DNA from: Hymenopellis radicata
Lineage: Eukaryota > Basidiomycota > Agaricomycetes > Agaricales > Physalacriaceae
Direction: 5' to 3'
Assembly: GCA_015501595.1 (NCBI GenBank)
Contig: JADNRX010000347.1
Coordinates: 1 to 57,661, forward strand
Length of the DNA stretch: 57,661 nucleotides
The translations under genes and the position numbers were made by a program. The first letter of the stretch is position 1. The number at the start of each line of letters is the position of its first letter. The notes beneath the pieces are model-generated. The model was not told the DNA's origin, made no database searches, and saw nothing but the letters and a program-made list of their open reading frames with translations. Positions 32,651-43,485 of the stretch are shown in pieces.

Positions 32651-33469
32651 TTCGTTTGGTGCATCACATTTTCATTAGCGGCGGCTGTACTGCGCACGGC
32701 GTCAATTTGGTTGAGTTCCGTCTTCATCTTCTCCTCATTTCCCGGGCATTCCATTGAATACGAACGCCGTGCGCAGCAAATTCCACGTCCAACGTCTTTC
32801 TTCAGTTCTCCAGCACAGGAAGAAGTCGGCGGCGGTGCTAAGATTCTGAGTATCATCTACTACGACAATGAGGGAATGTACGCGCTGTAGGCGCCGAAGC
32901 AGCGGATAATGAATTCCAAGAAGAGGCTGAAGACGAGGGCTACATCAAGGCGGAATTTTTTACTCTTCATTTCCTCGCACAATGAGCTGGCTAATGCCCA
33001 AGATAGTTAATTTCCAAACTCTAAACAAGGAGGAAGATAATCGTGCCTCCTTAAGACACGAACTTCCCACTCGTACTATCCTACTTTCTACGAACATATT
33101 AGATGCAAGAAAGTAACTAGCCGGGTCGATTGGCGAAGGGGCGAGTATGCCAAATTTTAGTGGCGCAATATGTCTCAAGACGTTGAAACTTGACCTCGAG
33201 CAATGAGAGCCCTTTGAAAAGAGAGGTATTTTTGTTTGCAGCCATGCATCAACATCTCTTTACGCCATTTATTACCGTTAAATCAGCGAGAACGCAGTCA
33301 TTCCGCAACCCACTCGTAACAGTGACAAGGTGCATGCCAGCCCTCGACAAGAGAGCACGTGTCTGAGGCCATTCCAACAAAAAAGAGACGTTACCGCGAC
33401 AGCCTGAAAACGTACATCTCGCGGGGCAGCAGGATCGGTGGAAAAGAAAATCTTTACATTGTCAGTGCA
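32651..33469. other. intergenic, no gene supported
   Basis: About 820 bases between a plus-strand and a minus-strand gene (convergent). No domain or splice-joinable frame was found. Confidence 0.4.
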
Positions 33470-34511
33470 TCAAGAGGTTGAAATTGTCAAATCAAAGTAA
33501 GTCGGAATGGAATTCCAGACTTCCGCGTAACCCGCCACCTCGCTAGCTTCCCATTTCTTCCAACATGGCCTACAAAGTTGTCCCTCCTCCACGTCCTCCT
33601 TCCCCACGGTTATGGACCCATGTCGATGAGGTGGCTCAGTAATGTATATCGCGACCGCGTCATAAGAAGCCCTGAGAGCCCGAACGACGGCTTTATTCCT
33701 GGACTCGAGACAGTGTTCATTCCCACATCTGCTTGTGCCGGTAAATTCCTGGCTGTGCAGCCACTCCCATGCTCGCGTCACCACGGCCGCAGTCAGCTGC
33801 GCACGGCCAATGTGCAGTCGACGCTCATCCGCGGGAGAAAGCTGAGGTGAGAGAAGGGGAAGACGGGTGGGTGGAATTAGACACGCCATGTAGAAGGCTC
33901 CGGGGAGTATCTGCGGCACGTTATGCTCACGCCCCAGTTGAATTGCAATGAAGGCGTGATTTTCCGTGTTTGTGCGTGGGATAAGGGAAACGGCTTTTGC
34001 GAGAGCGGTGTGCGCCACCGTGTAGATGAGGGAGAGGTGCTGGATAACGCTGGCGCGAAGTGCATGACAGAGATACTTGGTCGACATGCGAAGGAGCCCG
34101 GATACGCGATCGTAGTTGTGGGGTAAACCAATTTGAAAGTAACTAAGAGAAATAAGAGACAGGCGTCGTTATATGATCTATAGAAACCCACCAAGGTGTA
34201 TAGAGGTAATGCATGAAATGCCGTATGTCGTCCGTGGTGTCATCGAGGCGGAGCGTCTGCACACCTTCGCTGGCTTTCCGTTCTGGACGCGCCAAAAGAA
34301 GCATATCCGCAAAGAACTCGCAGTGGCGCGCGAGAACGCCCTGGTGAATGCAGAAACCTCTGCCCTCTTGGCTGATTATGATGATACTTCCATCCGGGAA
34401 CCAAAATTCAAGATCACGATTGTAAGGCGTCTCGGAAGGGTTATCGAGGCGAGGACGTTTAACAGGACGGCCAATGTCCTCTGTCGGGGAGGATGGTCCA
34501 GCTTCAGTCAT
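33470..34511 (-). CDS. BTB/POZ-domain protein 1
   Basis: Exons 34192-34511 and 33470-34142 join (49-nt intron) to 330 residues. The N-terminus has RPVKRPRLDN, a likely nuclear localisation signal, then a BTB/POZ domain at about residues 30-130 (DLEFWFPDGSIIIISQEGRG, FCIHQGVLARHCEFFADML, IRHFMHYLYTP). The C-terminal part contains YFQIGLPHNYDRVSGLLRMS and TKYLCHALR, then a Cys-rich end with CGNEHC and CRPCWKKW. Fungal BTB proteins of this type often act through dimerisation or as cullin-3 adaptors, but the partner here is unknown. It is the first of three tandem paralogues on the same strand. Confidence 0.82.
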
Positions 34512-34735
34512 CAGATGATGGTCGTTGACAATAACGCGTCGCGGTCACGTGTACGACTTCCCTTCTCGTATCTTCGATGCCCTTATTGGGATATCCGAAT
34601 TAGATGCTGCAAATAACCTATCAATAATTGACATTGGAATCTTAATATAAAGAATGGAGGCTGTGAGAGCACTATACATAACCGACTACAAAAGAAATGA
34701 TACTAGGACTTATGTTGACGAAAAGAAAAGGACGT

Positions 34736-35807
34736 TTATGGCAGTGTCGGAATCAATGGCTGCTCCAAGGAAAAGTAACTTGGAATGGCGGCCCAGACAG
34801 CTGTATAACCAGCTGTCTCGTTTACTCTCCATTTCGTCCAGCACGGTGTGCACACTTGTCCATCCTCCATGTCGTCCAAATCGGCGCACACACGCACGCG
34901 GGCGTGAGGGGCAGGTTGCACAAAGAGAGCCTGGGGATTGGTGCCCGCACGCTTCAATGTACTGCTAACAGCACAAGTCCTCGTTCGGACACAGGTCTCG
35001 TCGTCGCAGCTGTCAACGCTAATGAACTCCTCGCTATGCACCCAGCTCCATGCTTTCCCAATCACCTCTTCGATCAACCGCGCGCGGCCAAGCAGCAGAC
35101 GCCTGCCATCGGCAGGGTTCAGAATGTGTAGGACAATAGACAGTTGTGTGGGGTTCAAGAGAGAGGCCATGTAGAATGCGGTAGGAAGGATGCTGGGCAC
35201 GTTGTATTGGCGCGCGAGATGAATGGCGTTAAGAGCATGTTGTACGCGGTCCTGCACTAATACCAGCGACGGAAATTGAGATAAAGACGCGTAGTCTGTG
35301 CGATATATCATTTCGAGATGGCGGACCACAGCGTTCCGAAGTGGGAGGCAGAGGTATTTTGTAGACATGTGGAGTAAAGCGGCTATCTGCGGGTAGGGAG
35401 TCAGACGAGCAACCTGGAAGTACCTGAAAAAAAGTTTAGAGCGTAAGGAGTTATTATTGGGAATAGACAGACCACGGAGTGTATAAGTAGTGCATGAAGT
35501 GGCGTATATAATCACTCGGATCATCAATACGCAACGTCTGCACCTCTGGATTCCCACTGTTCTCTGCCTCTACTGGACGTGCCAAGTTGAACATATCCAT
35601 GAAGAATTCGCAATTACGCGCAAGAACTCCTTGGTGAACGCGAAAACCGCGACCGTCCTGACCAATCAAAACGATGTTGCCATCGGTGAACCAGAAATCG
35701 ACGTCTTGGCTGGTGTACGCCAGCTCGCAAGGGCTATCTTGGCGTGGGCGTTTATTCGGACGAGCTGCATCGCATGGTGCTGGGGATACTGATCCTGCTT
35801 CCGTCAT
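34736..35807 (-). CDS. BTB/POZ-domain protein 2
   Basis: Exons 35473-35807 and 34736-35423 join (49-nt intron) to 340 residues. The same layout as its neighbour: basic RPNKRPRQDS leader, BTB domain with DVDFWFTDGNIVLIGQDGRG, VHQGVLARNCEFFMDMF and IRHFMHYLYTPW, then YFQVARLTPYPQIAALLHMS and TKYLCLPLR. The C-terminal cysteines (CDDETCVRTRTC, CTPCWTKW) are conserved with the first and third copies and could form a small metal-binding unit. The intron interrupts the same Trp codon position in all three genes. Confidence 0.83.
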
Positions 35808-35928
35808 GATGATGGTTGAAAACGAAACTGCGGGTACGCGTCGCGATCACGGGTTGTCACGCCCCCTGGCCGGCCCATTCCGAACAATAATCACGAGTAG
35901 AGCTTGGAAACAGGTTACGATATATAAA

Positions 35929-36976
35929 TTATTTCGATGGCCAAGGATCTAATCCAAAATACGATGGCAATTCATTCCACATCTTCTCATACGCCAACAT
36001 CTCAGCTTTGAGCCAGTTCCTCCAGCAAACATCACAAAATTTAGACCTGACTTTGTCATTCTCATGAGGGTATGGCTCCAAGAAGATGTGGCAAGCATTT
36101 GGCGCAGAAGAAAAGATCGACCGCATGGCGACGAGATATCCAGCGCGACAAGATTTAGTACCTGTACAACCTTTCTGGTGCCCGCAAGTTGAGACATGAT
36201 GCCAGCCGGTTTGCAAGGCAGCTGCGCTGAGGCGGGCACGCCCAGTAGAAACCAACAACTTTATTTCTGTCGACACGTCCGGATATTCGAGGAGGGCGGT
36301 AGGATCCATCGTGCTGGCGAAGTAGAATGCGACAGGAAGCATGGTCCCTGAAACGTTGTTCTCCCACGCCATCTGAACTGCGAGCAATCCATGATCTTCC
36401 TTGTTCTCGGCAGGTATCAGAGCAGCTGATTCCTGCCAGCGCACGAAACGGCGGTTTGACGAATAGATAAGGGAGAGATGATTGATGACCGATCTGCGCA
36501 ATGGGTCGCAGAGGTATTTGGTAGACAGACGGAGCAGCGCGGCTAGCTTTCGGTAGGGCGTGACTCGACCGTCGACGAAGTAGCTGCAAAGTTCAAATAG
36601 TGGAGGTCATGTTACTGGCTTCCAGAGAATATCTGAGGAACGCACAACATTTCGTAAAAGAACCGCAGAAAATGTGAGATATCCTCGCTGCTGTCCGATA
36701 AGTACAGCACTTGGACCGGCGCGCCTTCTGTTGGGTGAGCGTTCTCCACCATTCCCTGAAATATTGACAGTGTTTTGCCAGGATGCTTAGATGGACGCGA
36801 AAGCCCGTCTTCTCCTCACTGATTAAAACGATGTTACCATCAGGAAACCAAAGCCCCTCGTCCTTGTTTGTATAAGGCAGCACATCAGCATGTTCTTCGC
36901 TGCGTCTGCGCTTAGTAGGACGCAGAAGACTACCGTCTGACGTAGTTGCCACTGCACTTGTTTCCGAGCAGGTCAT
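35929..36976 (-). CDS. BTB/POZ-domain protein 3, frame broken by one base
   Basis: Exons 36646-36976 and 35929-36583 (62-nt intron) encode a third tandem BTB protein. The first exon starts in frame with RPTKRRRSEEH, LWFPDGNIVLISEEKTG and VHLSILAKHCQYFRE, but then leaves the family frame at about 36752. The continuation (VQVLYLSDSSEDISHFLRFF) lies one frame over, and one extra base there would make both exons join cleanly to about 328 residues. The break is in an A run (AAA expected, AA present on the minus strand). The second exon is intact: YFVDGRVTPYRKLAALLRLS, TKYLCDPLRRS, CGHQKGCTGTKSC, CDVCWRNW. Either a recent pseudogene or an assembly error. Confidence 0.75.
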
Positions 36977-39121
36977 AGGTGGATGGTGGGTTGCTAAGAC
37001 ATCGTGAATTCCCCCTCTAAAGTACCGGGGCCAGCTTACACATCGCCTCCTGAGTGTCTTCTGCGGAGTGCTGGAACTGTTTGTCTCAAGAATTCTGCGT
37101 CTGGGAGTGAGACGATCATGGACTGCCTGAGGAGAATGGATTAGACATATCAGTCAGGACTTCGGGCGACTTTCCCTCCGCGTACTTTCACTCCCCAATG
37201 CATGCAACGTATAACCAGTACACAGATGTTTGTGGAGTAGTCGAAGAGATACCTACGTATTTTACCTGCTTGTATTGGACAATCTTCCATTTGAATGACC
37301 TACTAATGCTCCTTAACATCGCGGAACATTGAACGTCTCTTGATGTGTCTCTTCAAAACGATAACTATGGAAAAGTCAAACACGGAACTATGACTTGAAC
37401 GGACAGAGACATACTCGACGTATCGTCATTGGAAGCACTGGCGGCTCTCAACACTGCCCTCAATGTGGAAGAAGACAGTCTTGGGATCCCATCCGGCGAA
37501 CACGCGTAGGCTGTCGCTTGGCCCGTCAAATGCCTGAAGATTCCAACACGATGGTCCCCGTACTCTCGGATAGCGACTTCAAGAACCCGACACTGGAGAA
37601 GAACCTGCTCTTCAAGCCATCCAGAAACGCAACGTGTTTTATGTGATTGGGGCTGTGGTTGTATGAAAGCTGGAGTAAATTGGACTCACCTTCTCAAGCA
37701 TCGCATCGTCGGCGGAGCGAATTCATCGCACGATCTTCAGTCGCCCGCCTCGGGATTGACTTGAACACAAATTGGGTTATATCAACGAGAAGACACAGGA
37801 TAAGGAGTACACACTTCTTCGACCTCGCTGGGGAAGGTCTCCAACCCCATGGCCTCACTTGGTACGCCTTCCGTAGCAGTCCTAGTAATAAATGAGGACG
37901 TCGGGGAGCCAAAGGTTCACATATACCGCCTACCGATTCGAACGACAGGCCTGTCCTTAATCGTGTACCATGGCTTGAAAACTTGCGGATCCCTATTCGG
38001 GCTGCACAGGTATCAGGACCAATTGCGCCGATGGCGGGCGCAAGGTAGTGGTAGTGGTCATAGGCTACTTGACTTTGGTCTGGGTCTAACGAAAGCGGAG
38101 GTGAGGGAAGGTATACGAAAGCTATGAGCAAATTGTCACCGGTTCCAATCGTCGGTCTTATCATCGTGGACAAACCCTAGGGATGCTTAGATTCTCAGTT
38201 TTGAGGACCGATTGCGACGGCGTACAGGCGACCTGACAGGACGTGCATGGTGATTGATAAAGCGCGGTGGCGTGTTCAAACTCGAAGACGTCGACGATCT
38301 GAGCGAATGCATGTACATTGTAAGTCGCTAACAGCTATTAGATGGCGCTTAGGCTCACATGTACATATTGATCAATTGCACGTTCTGTCATACCATTAAC
38401 AGAGTTGTCACATGAAGCCTGAACGACTGCAAGATTCATCGCCCACCACCTTCGCGACGAAAGGCCTGTCCACGTACGACACGTCGGGTGGCTCCGATAG
38501 TACACTCCAGGCGCTAATGCAAAGGCTGAAACCCTCGCATCAGTAACGAATGGTACTTTTGATATAGAAGACACATTACCTTGCGCGAATTCCGAAAGAT
38601 GCAAGCTGTGCCTCAACGACGATATAAGATTTCCTGCGGTACGAATCATAATATGCGGGGTACGCCGATGGCCTGCCAACTTGAGGTGTCACTCAATTAC
38701 CATTCACGAGAACACGTCCGCCAATGATCTATAACGAACTCGTGAATGAAGCCTGAAAACAGTTTTCCTTCTGTAGATAACTCGCCATTACAAGCGCCGA
38801 GTATTGTAGTGCGGTCAAATCGGCCTCAGATCACACACTGCTGTGTGCTCGTCATTCGCATCTATCGAAAAAGTTGGGCAATCACGTTAAATTTGTCTTC
38901 TACGGGGCAACTGCAATCAGTGCGATGTACATAGAAGTTTACTACAACTCACAGAAGTTTACTACAACTCACAGCTTGCGATTTGAAGACGAATTACGGA
39001 ACCAGGCAGCTTTCGAAGAGCACCGCGTATGTGGCGCATCGTTGGCAATAATATTCGACTCCATGCTGAGGATCAAGACTTGAGGAATGCATCCACTGGG
39101 CACCACAATGCTAGGCGCGCG
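36977..39121. other. about 2.1 kb without a supported gene
   Basis: Several open frames up to 159 codons (such as 37694-38173, minus strand) lack domain motifs, paralogues in the window and convincing splice partners. A 20-bp unit repeated twice in tandem is at 38933-38972. Confidence 0.4.
38933..38972. repeat. tandem repeat, 20-bp unit, two perfect copies
   Basis: AGAAGTTTACTACAACTCAC occurs twice without mismatch, indicating a recent local duplication. Confidence 0.9.
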
Positions 39122-39631
39122 TTAATCAAACCGTGTCTCTATGGGGGAGAAGTCGAGATCAGCGAATGGCAAGTATGACGCTCCGGTCGACTTAGGCGAG
39201 GGCGTTAGGAATAGGGGAGGCCAGTCGCACAACGAATACAACGAGCACAACCTGTTTGCAACCTAAAACGGGCAAGATGGTGAATCAGAGAATAGTCCGT
39301 CAAAAAGGGAGAAACTCACCAGACGCCTGCCATCCTGAACTCGAGTGTGTTCAGCTTTGGATCTACCCTTCCCCTCGTCATTGCTGCTCTGCCCGCCCTG
39401 CTCCGTCTCGAGCCGAATGAGTTCCTGCAGCTCCACGCGCGCCATACTATTGTCCACCTCATGGTACGGCGCCAAGTACGCGAGATCGTAATTGAGTAGT
39501 TCCAACTTCCTACCACTTGGCGGCGAACCGCTCGCGGACGACGTTGAGGACCGTGATGCGGTTCCTCCCTGCACGCCGATCGACTGGTGCGACGACGAAG
39601 ACTGGCCGATGGTATAAAACAGAGCCGACAT
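39122..39631 (-). CDS. hypothetical protein, two exons
   Basis: Exons 39320-39631 and 39122-39262 join through a 57-nt intron with a strong donor (GTGAGT) and a TTTTAG acceptor to 150 residues. The protein begins MSALFYTIGQSSSSHQ, has a Ser-rich low-complexity region, then KLELLNYDLAYLAPYHEVDN and an acidic helical stretch (RVELQELIRLETE). I recognise no family. It could be the 5' part of a longer gene; an upstream frame (39757-40035) might belong to it but the phases do not fit. Confidence 0.4.
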
Positions 39632-40226
39632 GACGGTCGGCCTGTGTCGCGTAGGTTCCTTGGCTAAGACGCGCGAGTGATTGGGCTCGGAGTCGGAAAA
39701 GCTGGAAGCAACACTGAGCAAAATGTCAGATGCTGCTCGGCGAGAAATAGATAACATTACGCACGATATATCCGCCGACGCTCTGCTTCAACCGACACCC
39801 TCTTGCTCACTTTGAGAGCAACCTCTGATTCCGAGCCCAAAATTTGAGACCCGTATTGGGATGCCCTGCCACTAAGAAAGCTACGCACATCTTGTGGAGA
39901 TGATAGGAAGCTCACTTTTCCACATTGAGCAATCACAAACCTGTGACTATACACGGCACCATTTCCGGCTGTGTTGTTATATTCATCTACGCGTCGTGGG
40001 GCTATAAACAGCGCTCGAACAATCGAGCAATACAAAGTCGGGAACGACTGGAAATTTGGAATTCTGTCACTGTCAGACCCGCGTTGACATCAAGGGAAAC
40101 GCGAACATGCGAACATGAGGTGATATGGGGGAAGAGAAATTGCGAGCTCAAAGATTCTTTCGCTCGACGGAGGATGCAGCAAGTGTTGAGATTTCTTGAA
40201 AGTTGAACAGGATGTATGATGGTATT

Positions 40227-40923
40227 CTATTTGTCTGATACTACGAAGCCCTTGCCTTGTAGTTTTCCGAAGAGATACCTGGACGACTGTTAGAGAGTTC
40301 AACCGATAGTCAAGGGGGAATACGGACCAGTAATGGGTTCATCTTTTGGTCTAGGGCACGCTGGTTCGATGCCTCCTGCCACTCCTTGTTGATGGTACGA
40401 GGTGCCTCCGGGGCTGTCGCTGGCAGTCAGTAGCGGTCGGGCAGAGCAAAGCAGAGACGACTTGCCCGTAGCACGGATAGCGAAGAAGAGGACAACACTG
40501 AAAGAGAGGGTGGCGAGCACGCCGCCGAAGACTTTGAGGCCGTCGCCGGGTTTGCTCGCAGGTGTACGGCCGCCGTGAGGACCAAAAGAGACGTAGTACG
40601 CTGCTCGTCGTCAGTACGGCTCCTGGCGGGCAACGAGCGCGACACGCACAAGCTTTCTTCTCGTCCATGGTGAGGTCCTTCCAGCTCTTCTCGTTGAGCT
40701 TCTCAAGCTCGGCGCGCACACCGTCCTTCTCCTCGTCGGAGAGCTTCGTCCAAATTGCCTCGATATTAGATAAAGGAATGGCTGCTGCTTTCGGTTTGGT
40801 CGCCGTCGTCGCCGTCGTCGAAGTAGAATACGAGCCGCCGACGACATGTGACGGGCTCACCGCCGTCGCGAGGCAGCGTCGTATGGGCGCTCGGTGGCGG
40901 GCCAGGCGGAGAGCAGACTGCAT
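40227..40923 (-). CDS. cytochrome c oxidase subunit IV (COX4/COX5 type), mitochondrial precursor
   Basis: Exons 40650-40923, 40466-40600, 40328-40419 and 40227-40278. The start MQSALRLARHRAPIRRCLAT is a basic, amphipathic mitochondrial presequence followed by a Ser/Thr/Ala spacer. Then come IEAIWTKLSDEEKDGV, LNEKSWKDLTMDEKKA, YYVSFGPHGGRTPASKPGDG, a single membrane helix (LATLSFSVVLFFAIRA) and TINKEWQEASNQRA, all typical of subunit IV. It is a nuclear-encoded subunit of respiratory complex IV in the inner membrane. The second intron (40420-40465) starts with GCAAGT, a GC-AG intron. The C-terminus (NPITGISSENY, GKGFVVSDK) is only recovered if one base is missing in the run at 40335-40337 and another at 40255-40256; both are homopolymers. 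With them the protein is 184 residues. Confidence 0.88.
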
Positions 40924-41365
40924 CGTCGTGATGGAAATGGTGTTTTTTGGGTTTTGGTGGTCAGGATTATGTGCTGTCGGACACCGGATCGGAACGGGAA
41001 TTTTGCTAGCCAATCAGGAAATCACATTTTCGCACCTGTCTTCTAGACCACAGGGTCGGGGACTAATACATTTTTTGCCTCAACGTCCACCGTTTGGAGC
41101 GAAAAAATGACTGGACCTACAAGAGTATACATCAGGATCCAGATTGGGGTTCCACTGGGAAACCCTTTTATTCGCGCGACGGACTTGCTCAGTCGCCTTT
41201 CCGGAAATGACAACATTTCGCGGCAATTTTGCGCAAAGAATTTGACCTGGAAGGACGGCGGGACCGCGTCGTGATCACGCGCGGACGATCTAGACATGGC
41301 CCAGAACAGTTCCTGAAACACGTACGCCACACTTGGCCTCCTGCGTGTCCACGAGTTCATCAACG

Positions 41366-41560
41366 CTTAGTCCCCCGTGTTCCAACGGAAAGGTGTCTCT
41401 GGCTGATTTGATACGAGCATCCGTCATCCCCAGGTTCATCTACCAGAGCCAGCGCTGGGATCACTCATGCATACAGCGACGAAAGAAAGCAACACGCATT
41501 CCCTTAATGGAACCACAACTGTCAATCATACCGGGTCGTAGACCAACCGTGACTGTGTTC
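41366..41560. repeat. left arm of segmental duplication, copy B
   Basis: Similar to 18022-18215. In this copy the arm lies only about 60 bases from the kinase pseudogene, so the roughly 4 kb separating the two in copy A is absent. Confidence 0.7.
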
Positions 41561-42089
41561 ATGCCAGCGCCAATATACCATACCAAATATTGTGGCACCT
41601 AATAAATATTAAATGCAGTATCATGGTCCCCTTGCTGCTCTAGGTCGTCTAACATCGTCCTCACCAATAATGTCATCCTTATCCACGTACCCCTCCTCGA
41701 TGAACCGATCCAACCTCTCTTGTTCAGCCTGATAATCCTCGGGTTTCCCTCTTAAACTGCTTCGGTCAAAATCTGTAAACCGCACCCGCCCCGAATCATC
41801 CTCCATGATGTTCCACGAGCGTACATCGCGATGCAGGACGCCGGCTTCATGAATCGCCGTTAGGATGGACTTCAATTCAACGCTGGGGCTAATTCAGTCT
41901 CTGTGCGTAAGCCCAACAACATGGAGGCTTACCGCGCCTTGGGTGAGAGGTCGACTTTCCGATCGCTGTCCATCCGTTGCCCCAGAGGACGGCCAGCGTC
42001 AGATAGCATCAGAACGCGCAGCTCTGTGTTGAGAGCTTCGCGGAATGAAAGTAGACTAGGTATCCCAGAAACACCCGCGTCGTGCAAAT

Positions 42090-43485
42090 GGATTATTCTA
42101 ATGGGAAGCCCGGGTTTTACAGAACAACCCGGGATGCTTTTCGTCAGTCTAACGCGAAGCTAGTCTAGGTACTGATGGGGGGCCCTTAGGAGAACTGCCT
42201 CGGAGTTTGAAACAAGAGTCGGCCCGAGAGGCATGGTCATGCCGACCTCTCAGAGGCGCTGCTGGCCTCTGGCTGGCCTTCTCTCAAGACTCGATACTCC
42301 TTCTACTACTAGTTCTGGGCTGTTGTTCAATCTTCATGGCTATGATTTGACTCTTATGTATTATTTCAGTACAATATGGAGACCATCTCGAAAAGGCACA
42401 TGCACGAAAAGGGAATGTCTTTGAGACACCTTGCAAACCTGCAGAGACAACCTATACATACCACGGACAACGAGGAGCGTCGCGCTGGCAGTGTGAGTTG
42501 TAGAAACATTGTTACGCTGAACACGGTTTGCTGTGCCATTGATGTACGGAAAGAAACAGATACTGGCGTACAATGATCCTAGGCGGGATTTCTTCATCAG
42601 ACAGCATTTCGAACGATACAAACGCGTTAGCGTCGCGACAAGGTCATCTTTTAGCGCGCGAGCTTGGAGCGAGCACTGCCACCAAAGTTGTGTGAGCAAA
42701 ATGCCGAGGTGCCGGAATGATGACGAGGCGGTTCTCATCGGGGTCCCCCATCAAACTCCAGACTCTATAGTAGAAGGAACGACTGTCTTCCTTCATCTCA
42801 TAGAGTCTGAGTAACGAGACTAACGCGAAGCAGGGATATTTGCTTCGGCAGACTCATGATCCGCCATCGCCAGTGTCTCTCGGCAGTCAAGATGCCGAGT
42901 ACACAACTTCGAGTCGAAGACCTTGGGCAATGGCTCGGCTTCAGCTTGAGAGACCTTGGGCAATGGCTCGGCTTCAGCTTGAGCAGCATTGGTGCTTGGT
43001 CGATCGTGTGGAGTGTGCGGCGCGATTCGCGTCTCGCTGCATGGTGTGGGTCGCGTTGTGGTAAGGTGCTTACAACTATCGCTTACCGTCCTCTCGTAGC
43101 GTTCATGCAGATGCTCAAAAGAGTCAAAACCGTTGCATTCCTCACAACCCCATCGTAACTGTCGCGGCTCCCACCAGACGTTTCGTTCCTTATGTTCCGA
43201 TGGCCCAAAACTTTACTGACTCGTTCTGGCTGCGTAGTGGAAGCGCAGTCTGCAGAGTCACAGCTGTGGGACGGCGACAGCTACCGCGAGGCGGCGACAT
43301 CAAGGCGGGAATGCATTATGGCAAGGGAGAAGGATTGGCGCATCACAGGCCTCAGTGCCTCAGTGCCGAGCGGAGTTTTAATTGTGCCGCCTGGGAAATC
43401 CTCGCTCTTCCATCACAATTTGCCTTGTAAGTGAATTACAGCCCAGGTTGTTCTGCAAAACCCGGGCTTCTCATTAGAATAATCC
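42090..43485. mobile_element. non-autonomous DNA transposon, 44-bp TIRs, 9-bp target duplication (Mutator-like)
   Basis: The ends are 44-bp inverted repeats with three mismatches, starting GGATTATTCTAATGGGAAGC (left, 42090-42133) and GGATTATTCTAATGAGAAGC (right, from 43485 downward). The target CGTGCAAAT is present on both sides (42081-42089 and 43486-43494), and the paralogue at about 22690 has it once, which is a clean empty site. A 9-bp duplication fits Mutator-like elements best; hAT and related groups make 8 bp. No transposase is visible: the longest frame (42361-42738, minus) has no DDE motif. The interior has a 33-bp tandem repeat and a repeated CTAACGCGAAGC near 42150 and 42824. Confidence 0.85.
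42918..42983. repeat. tandem repeat, 33-bp unit, two copies inside the transposon
   Basis: Two perfect adjacent copies (42918-42950 and 42951-42983), beginning AGACCTTGGGCAATGGCTCG. Confidence 0.9.

Noticed and set aside
37694..38173. Minus-strand 159-codon open frame
   Set aside because: No recognisable motif, no paralogue in the window, no supporting splice sites; length is compatible with chance in this GC range.
42361..42738. 125-codon frame inside the Mutator-like element as a possible transposase
   Set aside because: It lacks a DDE/D arrangement, zinc finger or other transposase feature; the element is better called non-autonomous.
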